Below, one piece after another: positions 11,187 through 20,617 of a stretch of 64,000 nucleotides of DNA (positions within the stretch are counted from its first letter, which is position 1; each line of letters begins with the position of its first letter). The position numbers and the translations under genes were made by a program. The stretch is from contig CADCXA010000053.1 of NCBI GenBank assembly GCA_902806565.1, positions 310,001 through 374,000 on the forward strand, read 5' to 3'. The notes below the pieces were generated by a model. That model saw nothing but the letters and a program-made list of their open reading frames with translations, was not told the origin of the DNA and searched no databases. The stretch comes from Hypoxylon rubiginosum. Lineage: Eukaryota; Ascomycota; Sordariomycetes; Xylariales; Hypoxylaceae.

Positions 11187-11480
11187 TTCTGTTTATTGTT
11201 GTGGAAGACGAATCCTGAATTCTTCTTTAGCTCTAACCCCCTAGTATATTTTTTAAAATGCAGTTGAATTTGCACTATTTATTAGCCGTTGCTGTGAGAA
11301 CAGCTTCTTTATATTATGTACACATGAACCTGGCCATTATTCTCCAGAACTTTTCCCACCCAATAGATTCTAGTTGATTGATTTCATACTAGGAAGTACC
11401 TCTTTGTTGAGGGAGGCTTTGAATCTCTTTTGATGAATAATGTAGTTCAATCGCTATGATTTGATCGAGAATGCCTTTCA
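11187..11480. other. Convergent 3' flanks of xanA and the M24 gene
   Basis: About 290 bp, AT-rich, without coding potential. It must contain both polyadenylation regions (xanA from the left, M24 gene from the right). Confidence 0.5.
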
Positions 11481-12167
11481 TTAGACCGTCAAGAGTTGCT
11501 CGTAGAAAGCAGCGCGCTTATTAGCGGTGTCGTGAAGGTGGACCTCGAGGATCCAATGCCTCTTGTTCCCGTCTTTGCCCGGGGCGGCCATGGATTGGTC
11601 GTTACCCTTGGTTATGTAGAGCGCCGTCTTATCGCGGGGAATGCGCTCGTGTGGGAATTGGCCGACGAGGTGCCCGGCGAGCCACGCGCCGTGCTCCCAG
11701 CCGGCCTTGCGTGCTTCTTCGCGGGCAATGTCGTATAGCTGCTCGCCCGTCATGTCCGGCTTCTCCTTGAAGCGCGCCTTGACCGCGTTCCATACCGGCT
11801 CGAGCGAGTCGCGCAGCCGCTGTTTCTGGGGGTCGTTCCCTAGAACGTACGTACGTCCGAAGTCCGCCTCCCACGCTTCGAAAACGGGGCCCAGATCGAC
11901 ATATAGGATGTCGTCCTCTTCGATGACACGGTCGGGAGGGTTATCCTCGAACGGCCGCAGGGTGTTGGGTCCGCTCCGGACGACTCTCTTGTGCCAGTGG
12001 GTCCTGATGCCGTGACGTTCTTGACCGAGCTTGTGGATCTCATCGCTTAACGTCTTCTCGCTGATTCCGGGGCGTATGAGCTTCTCCTCTATTTCCTCAA
12101 AGAGTGAGAGGGCTTTGTTCTGGGCGTCCAGAAGGTAAGCCGCCCTCTCCTGTTCCGCCACACTCAT
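11481..12167 (-). CDS. Small M24-family metallopeptidase-like protein (Xaa-Pro aminopeptidase-like)
   Basis: A single exon encodes 228 residues, about half the length of full Xaa-Pro dipeptidases. It is therefore a lone pita-bread domain without the N-terminal creatinase domain. The expected dinuclear metal ligands are visible: Asp91 (ILYVDLGPV), Asp102 (EADFGRTYV), His166 (LAGHLVGQFPHE) and Glu209 (WILEVHLHD). The substrate-side His around HWHKRVVRSG (55-64) is also present. The last metal-binding Glu of M24 enzymes normally lies some 25-30 residues after the fourth ligand. Here the chain ends 19 residues later, with only Glu223 as a candidate. It could be a peptidase of altered metal site or a non-peptidase M24 fold. 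The start at 12167 is the first Met and has no upstream alternative. Confidence 0.8.
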   Translation of the reverse strand: MSVAEQERAAYLLDAQNKALSLFEEIEEKLIRPGISEKTLSDEIHKLGQERHGIRTHWHKRVVRSGPNTLRPFEDNPPDRVIEEDDILYVDLGPVFEAWEADFGRTYVLGNDPQKQRLRDSLEPVWNAVKARFKEKPDMTGEQLYDIAREEARKAGWEHGAWLAGHLVGQFPHERIPRDKTALYITKGNDQSMAAPGKDGNKRHWILEVHLHDTANKRAAFYEQLLTV

Positions 12168-12707
12168 GACAGATGGCTGTGTGGTGATTGGCCTTAATTG
12201 GCTTGGAAGATACTTGAAGTAAGATATGAATATTGATTTATCTCAAGTTGGGCTACTGGGGTATAAGATGAATGGTAGCGAGTTAGGATGACTTTATTAA
12301 TAACAGGAATATTTGAGGGGTAACCCTCGCTGACTGGGAATCCTTGGCCGAACCGCCCTTTATTGACTTATCTCCGGTCAACGGCGTATCAATTCCATTA
12401 TACAATCGACCAAGTTACGGACGTGATCTCCTAGAATTTACCAACGAGCATAATCAGAGACCGCAGGGATTATGATCCGTGTGGTTTTCAATAGGTTATC
12501 GTGCATTTTCATACCTTATTAGATAATTACAAGCATAAATATAAAACCAAGCATGTGCTAAAAGGCGGTTCAACTTGGGGTCTTACACCATTCTTGTATG
12601 AATGTGTCTAAGCTTCAACGTGAGAAATGAGAAGCATGGATGAATAGCAGCCTCACACATAACATTGGCATTCTGATGACCCTACCTCTTACATGAGCTC
12701 CGTCCTG
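12168..12707. other. Intergenic: M24 gene promoter and methyltransferase 3' flank
   Basis: 540 bp with no supported gene or repeat. Both neighbours are on the minus strand, so it holds the promoter of the M24 gene and the terminator of the methyltransferase. Confidence 0.5.
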
Positions 12708-13490
12708 TCATTTCTTAACGGCATGCACCACAGCTAGATGAGGATATTCCAAAAAGAACTCCCAAAACTGAGGGTCTTCCTGTATCACCCGAGCTTTCTC
12801 ATACGGCACATTTTTGACATCGACGAGACCAAATCTCTCGTGGATCTCGGTCGACCCCGAGTATATAGTTTCCAGACACGCGGATTCGAATTCAATCGGA
12901 GGCGTGCAATGAAGACTGCACCGGTATCTGACACCGCCGGGGATGCGTTTCACCCACTCGAACGTAGCGCCGTACTTCTCGACGAGCGCCGGGCTCCAGG
13001 GGTCGGCGTCCCGGACACCGACGAACCGCCCTCCGGGCTTGAGGTACGCCACGATGTTGCGGAAGATGCCCTCCAGCACCCCCATGTTGCCTGCGGAGCT
13101 GAATATCCAATTGCCCATCACGACGTCGTAGCCGCCCAAGGGCAGCGCGAGATGGCCGAACGGCTTTGAGACGTCGGCCTCGAAGAACCGGATCTTATCT
13201 TGAGACTCCCGGCTTAGCGATTTTTCGGTCTGCTGCTGCCCTGTCTTCAGCATCTCCCCGGATATGTCCACGATGTCCACGCCTGAAGCTCCTAGATTGA
13301 TGGCCTCGCGAGCGTGCAGGCCCGTCCCTCCGCCTAGGTCGAGGACCGAAAGTCCAGTGCAATCACCACCAAGGGCCTGCTCTATGAGCTGGGACTCGAG
13401 CTGGCCCAAAGGAAGGAGGCCATAGTCGTCGTAGGTGGCTGCGACGTCGTTCCAAGTCCTCTTGGCTTGCTCCGGCTGTGGGAGCGACAT
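12708..13490 (-). CDS. Class I SAM-dependent methyltransferase
   Basis: A single exon encodes 260 residues, a normal length for a free-standing class I methyltransferase. Motif I is LSVLDLGGGTGLHAREA (residues about 47-62), the SAM-binding glycine loop. VDIVDISGEML follows, with an acidic residue where ribose is usually bound. FEADVSKP and the post-motif YDVVMGNWIFSS, then LKPGGRFVGVRD (motif III region), complete the Methyltransf_11/25 pattern. No signal peptide or membrane segment is visible. The methyl acceptor cannot be read from the sequence; the fold is shared by small-molecule and protein methyltransferases. It begins MSLPQPEQAKRTWNDVAATYD, a typical N-terminal cap helix. Confidence 0.88.
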   Translation of the reverse strand: MSLPQPEQAKRTWNDVAATYDDYGLLPLGQLESQLIEQALGGDCTGLSVLDLGGGTGLHAREAINLGASGVDIVDISGEMLKTGQQQTEKSLSRESQDKIRFFEADVSKPFGHLALPLGGYDVVMGNWIFSSAGNMGVLEGIFRNIVAYLKPGGRFVGVRDADPWSPALVEKYGATFEWVKRIPGGVRYRCSLHCTPPIEFESACLETIYSGSTEIHERFGLVDVKNVPYEKARVIQEDPQFWEFFLEYPHLAVVHAVKK

Positions 13491-14302
13491 TGATACAGGT
13501 AGACGCTACACACCTTGGCTGGGATAGAAAGATACCTAGGCTTGCGCTAGCGGGATTAGAGAAAGATATGCCCTGTACCATGAGGCTTTAGAGAGGTCTC
13601 ACCTCGTAGGCACCCCCGCATTATACGGTTACATTAAACGGGGAGTTACACAACATGATCTTAACTTGACGTGCCGCATGTGCCATCAGAAACGTTATCC
13701 GGTATCTTGAGGGTACCTACCTGGTAGATATGTTTCAATGTGCCTGGACTGAGATGGCTTGGGGTGCTTGAAATATCGAGCATGTATCCCGTTGGGAAAA
13801 TGGTCCGTCTGAAAATGCTTCCTACAACATCTCAGAAACCTGTCTTGATTTTAGTATACCTAGTCGTTTATACTAAGGCAATCTAGCTTCACGGATCCTA
13901 TTGACGTGCATGTCTGGTCTAGGCTCTATGTTCCACACGCGTATACCATCAGCGAAACACTTACGGCTCCTATACGATGTACGCTGTACGCTGCATTCCC
14001 GGCCACGAGGGAAAAGAGCGATTCTAGACTTACCAATGTTGCGGCTACGCAGTGACCCCTGGTCCGTCTAAGGTCGGGTTGCGCAAGTTTCACAAGACAG
14101 CGAATAAGAACTTGCTCATTCAACCGCAGACGGCCAAGCATATGAGAGGCCTAGTGAGATGTGAGATCACGCCCTAAGAAACGGTCATCGTCTGATAGCT
14201 TCCGTAGGACGATATCAGCCTACTTGTACTCCCAATAAGAAGACCCCTTTACTAATCCATCAAAGACATGTGCTCTCGTAAGAGCTCAATGACACCGACA
14301 TC
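13491..14302. other. Divergent intergenic region between methyltransferase and ferric reductase
   Basis: About 0.8 kb with no gene I can support. It should hold the two divergent promoters. A GATA-factor site would be expected for an iron-regulated reductase, but I see no convincing clustered HGATAR pairs. A 71-codon minus ORF at 13926-14141 has no recognisable features. Confidence 0.4.
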
Positions 14303-16496
14303 ATGAAAAGGACTTCTTCACTCTTCCTCGCTATCATAGCGTCTCTCATCAGTACCGCCCGAGGTGGCCATGGACTCATCGGCTATGGACAGTGGTGGTA
14401 CGATCCCAAATGTTGCTACGCGTGCCGTGGCGTTATTGAATCGGCGCAGCTCGATTGCCCCGATGGAAGCATGGACGGGATGGATATGGATATGGATATG
14501 GATATGGATATGGATATGGATATGGATATGGACATGACTATGGCACCACCAACGGTGCCTTGCATTGCTGAGAATATTGCCTTCTTGAGCACCCTCGCCT
14601 ATTGTATCAACTCGACTTGTCCGGCGGACGGGGTCCCAACGTGGAAGATCGAGCAGTATTGGGCCGATCAAGCGACGGGTGATCCTTTGGTGCCGGCAAG
14701 GTGGACGTATGGCGCGACTCTTGCCAATATCACCCAAGTGCCGGACAAGACCTGGGAAACCGGACAGGTTCTCAACTACACTGCCCTGATTTCCCCCAGC
14801 GACTATGAATTCCAAGTATCCTTTGACAATCTGTTCGATTGGGAAGAACACGTCCAGTCAACATATGTGTAAGAACCATAAGACCCCCCTTTTCTCTCAC
14901 GTCGTCGAGCATTGCCATACCTAACAGCAACCTAGCATTACCATCATCACCGTCGGCGTGGGGACGCCACTACTGATGACCATTCTCGGGTATCTCCCGT
15001 ACGTGAGCGGCATCTTCGACAAGCTTAAACCGTACCTAGTCTACCCCTCGACCGTCGGCACGTATAATGTCCGGCCGCTTCCATGGCTCTTAGGCAACGC
15101 CCCGACCGTCGGCCAGTCCCTCTACATCGCCATGTTTGTCGTTCTCAACATCGTCCTCAGCGCCGTCTCGTATCGGGGATTTGGCCGACCGCACCCGTGG
15201 GGGTTTACGCCCGCCGGGGAGATAATGTCCTACGTCGGGTACCGTACGGGCCATATAGCCTTCGCGCTGCTTCCGTTGGCCGTCCTCTTCGCTTCGAGGA
15301 ACAACTTCCTCCTCTGGCTCACGGACTGGCCCTTCTCCACGTTTCTGGTCCTCCACCGCTGGGTCGCGCGGGTGTGTGCTCTCCAGGCCGTGGTCCACTC
15401 GATCACCCTCCTCGGCGCCTATCTTTCCAACGGCGGCTACTATACGGACGTCCACGAGGCGTACTGGGTATGGGGCATCGTGGCCACCCTGTGCCTCGTG
15501 ATCCTGCTCTTCCAGAGCGTGGCATGGCTCCGCCGCGCGTCTTACGAGCTGTTCCTCGTCCTCCACATCTTGCTCACCGTCTTCGCGGTCGCGGGCTGCT
15601 GGTACCACGTCATGTACTGGAACGGGTTCACCGGGATATACGAGTACTGGATCTACGCCGTGAGCGCCGTCTGGTTCTCCGACCGCCTCGTGCGCGTGTT
15701 CCGGATCTGCCGAAACGGGATCCGCACGGCGACGGTGACGGAACTTGGTCCTGATATCGTTCGCGTTGACGTTGAGGGGGTGCGGTGGACACCGCTACCG
15801 GGATATCACGCCTACGCATATTTCCCTACCCTAGTGCCCCTCCGCCCCTGGGAGAATCATCCGTTCTCTATCATCAATACCGCTGTGCTCCGCTCCCAAA
15901 GACATGTGCTCTCCAGTGAGGGTAGTCTCATCCAGCGCCGTTCGTCTGATATAAACGATATCGAAGAGGGTAAGGGCGAACATGCGATGAAGACTACAAC
16001 TGCTCCCCACGCGGGAACAACAGGTGGTGTTACCTTATACGTCAAGAATCATTCTGGAATGACCAAGTACCTCCGAGCCCACCGAAACCTACCCGTTCTA
16101 TTCGATGGGCCGTACAGAGGCAACGCGAGCGGGGCAGTGCTCAAGTGCGACCGCGTGCTGCTGATCGGTGGCGGTATAGGAGTGACCGGCTTGCTGCCGT
16201 GGGTAAACGCGCATGCCAATATCAAGCTTGCGTGGGGTATCAAGCAGACCTCCGAACCCCTTATGAATGACCTAGCCACGGCCCTAGAGAGCGTCGCCGA
16301 TAAGGAGGTCGTGATCGGCAGCAGGCTGGATGTGCGTGCGTTGCTAGAACAAGAAGTACGTGCTGGGTGGGATAGGGTCGGCGTCGTGGTTTGTGGCCCG
16401 GACGGCCTTTGCGATGCTGTTCGCGCGGCGGTAGTGAGTTTTGGGAGGAGGGAGAAGACCATCTTTGAGCTCGAAGTGGATGCATTCTCTTGGTGA
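14303..16496 (+). CDS. Ferric/cupric reductase-like transmembrane protein (FRE family)
   Basis: This family moves electrons from NADPH via FAD and two b-type haems across the plasma membrane to reduce Fe(III) or Cu(II) before uptake. Exon 1 is 14303-14868 and exon 2 is 14936-16496 (708 residues). The 67-bp intron (GTAAGA...CCTAG, branch CTAAC) joins STYV to ITIITVGVGT in frame. A signal peptide (MKRTSSLFLAIIASLISTARG) precedes a lumenal/extracellular domain with several Cys. The first membrane span follows the intron. Haem ligands fit His329/His343 (FLVLHRWVARV...AVVHS) and His399/His413 (FLVLHILL...WYHVMYW), both pairs 14 apart. FAD binding is HPFSIIN (from residue 497), NADPH binding is LLIGGGIGVTG (about 597-607), and the C-terminus has VVVCGPDGLCD and ELEVDAFSW. 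Residues 60-77 are nine Met-Asp pairs. Confidence 0.92.
14480..14533 (+). repeat. Coding hexanucleotide repeat giving (Met-Asp)9
   Basis: Eight perfect copies of ATGGAT followed by one ATGGAC lie within exon 1 of the ferric reductase. They encode nine consecutive Met-Asp pairs in the extracellular N-terminal region. Perfect hexamer arrays like this change length easily by slippage, always in frame. Confidence 0.97.
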
Positions 16497-17122
16497 AGCA
16501 TCGTGCCTATTGTAGGGTATGACCATAAAAGAAAACTATAATAGAAATAACGCACCTAGAGAAGCTAGTTACAAGGCGATCGAGGGGCTCGTTGTCCAAT
16601 ATTTGGTTTAAGGGATATTTATTCGAGATTTCCTGGCCTAAGGCTTTTATTTATTTATTTAACTCAGACATGCTAATAAATAGGGGCTCAATCTTGAACT
16701 TCAAGTTTCCGCTTAGAATTATCTGAACTTCAAAGCTTAGATACACAGTTGAACCTGCTGAAGAACAACATAATGGGTAAAAGGCTGGAAATAATGGTTA
16801 AATACATCTTGTGATGAACTGCTTGTCATGGGTTACAAGTCAGCAAGTAAGCTATGTGTTTATTATTCAAGGCAGTCTTGTGTAAGGGGCATGCTGGCGT
16901 GGCATTTATAATCCCCTTTTATTGTTACACCTATAACTCCCACGCCTTGCTCTGATATCTGGGGCCATGTTTATCTTAAGGTTGGTAATATGGCGTCTAT
17001 TCGTTTTGCAAAGCCTCGTAGTCTAACACCTACCAAAACTAGTCGCGACAACTTTATCTAAGTTGATCTAGTACCAGCACCTCTACTAAGTAGTCTCTAG
17101 TTAAACACGATGTTCCCGGTAA
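16497..17122. other. Convergent 3' region between ferric reductase and capping protein
   Basis: 626 bp, AT-rich, with no coding potential. It contains the 3' ends of two convergent transcription units. No repeats or RNA genes are seen. Confidence 0.5.
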
Positions 17123-18227
17123 CTATCGTCTCGCGCTGCCGCCGCTGATGTCCTGTCCCACCCGGTAGCTGGCCACCTTGTCCCACTCGATCTTCTGTCT
17201 CGTTACGGGGAGCTGTCTTCGCAGCCCCTTGAACGCGCCCTCGCTTAGACTCGTGAAACCCCTGTTGAGCTCCTCCTGGTACTTCTTCTCCGCTGCGGCG
17301 ATCTCTTTGACGACCCCCGCGCCCGTGCCGGATGACGCAGACCCCGAGATGGGCTTGTTGGTTAATAGTCGCACGTTGCCATCTTCGTAGTAGTGTACGT
17401 CGACCTTGATGCTACCCTCGAGGCTGCTCGAGGACGGGTCGAAGATGTAGAGGGAACGCCATCGTCCGTTCCTACTTCTGCATTAGTCGTTACTTTTCAT
17501 TCATGGCTGCAAAATGGCCTGCCATACCAAAAGTTGTTCGGGCTGTACTTGTTGGCCACGATGATAGCGGCTACCTTGGAGTCGTTCTCGATAGGGTATA
17601 CGCCGTACGAGGCGCTCGGGAAGTGCTCCTTGACGTATGTCGACAAGCTCTTCAGCGTCGACTTCCTGCACATCACTTCTTAGTGTCTAGCTCTGAATCC
17701 ATATAGACAATCCATATAGACATATTGCGCGCCGAGGGTCATACACTAGGTCTACTTGAGCACCCTCCAGCACGTAGCTCTGGACGCTGCTCGCCTTTTG
17801 GGTGGCGTGCTCGAACGCGAAGCTGGACGAGCTCTCGACGTCGTAGTATCTTCCGTCGCCTAGGGAGCTGTGGGAGCTGATGATGACCTTCTGGCTGCTG
17901 CCGGGCAGCTTCACCGTGACGAACTGCTCCTCGTTGTATTTCTCGAACGCTGGTCCTAGCTGGGAGACGATTTCGGGCTCGTTGATGGTTAAGGATTTGA
18001 TGTCTGTAAAAGGGGAGGTTAGGGGGATTTCCCGAGTCGCTAGAGCTGGTGATGGTGGTGGTGGTGGTTGATCGTACCGTTTATTACGTCTGCCAGCTGT
18101 ATTGCGCCTACGAGTTAGCTTCGCGAAACCAGGCTCTCTAGAGAGGGGCGGGAATGTGAGTTCTCATACGTACCTCTCCAGGCGGCGCGCCTTCTACAAA
18201 GGACTCAACGGTCTCTAAAGAAGTCAT
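17123..18227 (-). CDS. cap1: F-actin-capping protein subunit alpha
   Basis: This is the alpha half of the heterodimer that caps actin filament barbed ends at patches and rings. Five exons are 18227-18174, 18096-18078, 18003-17745, 17665-17528 and 17471-17123 (272 residues, normal for the family). All four introns are 56-79 bp, have GT-AG ends and keep the frame. The second exon is only 19 nt and encodes LADVIN. Family landmarks in order are FVEGAPPGE|LADVIN|DIKSLT, EKYNEEQFVTVKLPGSSQKV, SHSSLGDGRYYDVES, TLKSLSTYVKEHFPSASYGV, YSPNNFWNGRWRSLYIFD, and the C-terminal VHYYEDGNVRLLTNKP with IEWDKVASYRVGQDI, the actin-binding tentacle region. It is convergent with the ferric reductase. Confidence 0.95.
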
Positions 18228-18758
18228 ATTCAGTACGGTGATGTGAGGTCCGTATTCCTAGGCGCTTTAGCAAACAAAAGGGGGTATCGTCGCCTTGGTC
18301 TGCTTGGTTTAGATCAGGTTTCTAGTTGGGAAAGGTCCCGTTGAAACAACGACGCGGGGCAAAGTGGGTGGAGCTGAGACTTGGAGCTGCTAGTCCGGTA
18401 GGCTGGGTTAGGCTACTATCGATAAGGGGTTACAGTGAGGCGATCCTGGGTTATGAAATTCAGCCCAACTTTTATCACATCTTTAATCTAAACAGCAACA
18501 GTTTTTGTTAATGTGTATAATTTGAGGCACCAATTTTATTTTATTTTTGTTCATTATCCCGTTCTTTCAAGGCATCCTTGAAGCTTGTTTTCTTCTCTCT
18601 TATGAAATTCATAGATCTGTTTGCTATGAAAGTCCAAGGATTCTATACCTAGACTTACTTATATCTACCATCTACCGTACGCATACCATATTGCTGACCA
18701 TAGCAGTACGTGGTGCTGACTTTTATGTCTTTAATTCAAACGAGCTTCCACCGGTCAT
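18228..18758. other. Intergenic: capping protein promoter and E1-beta 3' flank
   Basis: 531 bp. Both flanking genes are on the minus strand. No gene, repeat or RNA element is seen; 18480-18720 is AT-rich. Confidence 0.5.
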
Positions 18759-20037
18759 CTAATATTCCAACAGCTTCTTAATTCCGTCATATATCCCTGC
18801 GTCATAGTTAGCGCTATGTCATCATGTCTTTTGTACCAAAACCACGATACTTACTTGCGACGTCCGGGATGGTGAACCTCTCAAACATCAACGGGGTGAA
18901 TGTACTCCATCCTGCCACGCGCGACACCGGAGCTTCGAGTCGTATAAACGTGTCTGGGTCTTCTTGAATCGCCGCAGCTACTTCGGCTCCGATTCCTGCG
19001 TTGACCATGGATTCGTGGACGACCATGCATCTACCCGTCTTCTGCACGCTCTTCAAGACACACTCCTTGTCCCAAGGATACACAGTTCGCAGATCAATGA
19101 GCTCTATCGAGATCCCCAAGTCTTCTTCCGCTTTCCGGATGGCTGCATTGCAAGTGTAAAGCGGCTGCCCATACGATATGATAGTCACGTCTTTGCCCTC
19201 CTTTAAGATCTCTGCCTTGGAGAGTGGTAATGTATATGGGCTGGTTGGTACTTGTTCGACAGCCGCTCGGTATAAAATCTTGGGCTCCAAAAAAACGCAC
19301 GGATCATTACTCCTAATTGCAGATAGCAAGAGGCCTTTGGCTTGCAATGGCGACCTCGGCACTATCACTCTCAGGCCGGGAATATGGGTGAAGAGGCTCT
19401 CGGGCGATTGCGAATGGTATAATGCTCCGTGGCCAACACTCCCGCACGGCATCCTGACTGTCAGACCGCCCGCATTTCTTCCCGTTTTCCCTTCGCGATA
19501 TCTGTATTTTGCCGCTTCGTTTACCAGTTGGTCGAATGCAGGGTAAACGTAGTCGGCGAACTGGATCTCGGCTATGGGTCGCATACCCTCGGCGGCTAAC
19601 CCGATACCGAACCCCATAATGCCCTGCTCCGTTAGGGGTGTGTTGAAGACGCGAGCACCTCCGAACCTGTCCGCCAACTTCATGGTGCACCGGAATACAC
19701 CGCCGAAGGAAACATCTTCACCAAATACCAGGACATTCTCGTCTTCGGCAAGCGCAGTTGATAGAGCATCATTGATAGCCTGGAATAAGTTCATGCGTTT
19801 CGCCGTACCATTCCTGGCTTCAGGCGGTAACTCGGGGTTGCCAAGTGCTACTTGTGAACTGTGTGCTAATAGCGGCGTCGTCGAGTAGTCGGTAGGTAGG
19901 TTGAGCCGCGCATTTGGAGGATGTGTCGAGTAGTTTCGACCTTGCGACTTGCACGAAATCGGTCGCTTGCATTTACTTAACGTATAAGCAGACGAAGACG
20001 CTCTGCCCAGCTGGCGAAGTGCAGTAGAATGCTTCAT
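18759..20037 (-). CDS. Branched-chain 2-oxo acid dehydrogenase E1 component, beta subunit, mitochondrial
   Basis: With E1-alpha this subunit decarboxylates the 2-oxo acids of leucine, isoleucine and valine using thiamine diphosphate in the mitochondrial BCKDH complex. Exon 1 is 20037-18855 and exon 2 is 18796-18759. The 58-bp intron (GTAAGT...CTAACTATGACGCAG) turns the C-terminus into [19 protein letters not shown]. Reading through without splicing gives an unrelated tail. I chose Met at 20037 (about 406 residues) because [20 protein letters not shown] is a good mitochondrial presequence; the frame is open from a Met at 20088. Diagnostic segments are [75 protein letters not shown] and [19 protein letters not shown]. 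The GGVFRCT form and overall sequence favour BCKDH over pyruvate dehydrogenase E1-beta. Confidence 0.93.
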
Positions 20038-20088
20038 GGCTAAAATGCTAATTGTCACCTGGGTCACCTGGGTGAGTTCATGTCTCAA

Positions 20089-20617
20089 GTCTGGCTACTG
20101 ACCCCCAGCGTTGAACGTTTCTGGGGAAGAACAGAAGACGAGGGATGAATCAAAGTCAGCCAAAGCGTCATAAGCCATTAGCCAATGGAGAACCCGACGT
20201 CGCTTAGTTGCGGCATTCGGTTTAATTGAACTGAAGACCACATGCGACGCTAACCCGCTAGCCCCGCTATTACCCATGACCCAAACCTCTGGTTTTAAGG
20301 CTGGGGCCGTGATAATAAATGGGAATTTTACTAGGATGTTGACTTGGAAACTGGAAATGATAGTTGCCCGGTCAACAACAATCACCATCGTCAACGACGT
20401 CTTCTTGCCTTGGAAAGGCTAACGCTGACGAAGCTCCGACAATTTATTTATTTCTTGACGCAATCGATAATTGTTGCAGATTCTTTCCGTAAAGAGCTTG
20501 CATATCTATCTACTACATACCTAAGCATCAAAACGTTTCGACATTTTCCCGTGCCAAGTAAACATACCATATCTGTAATCTAAGAATTGAATTTATCATT
20601 CCTCATACCTCATACCT
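20089..20617. other. Divergent promoter region of the E1-beta gene and exgD
   Basis: About 530 bp between head-to-head genes, without coding potential. Both promoters must lie here. I see no clear operator. Confidence 0.45.

Noticed and set aside
14318..14851. 177-codon minus frame with an Ile-His repeat
   Set aside because: It is antisense to the ferric reductase Met-Asp repeat and exon 1; the repeat simply reads His-Ile on the other strand.
15083..15754. 223-codon plus frame overlapping the ferric reductase
   Set aside because: It is an out-of-frame shadow of the reductase with Arg/Pro-rich composition.
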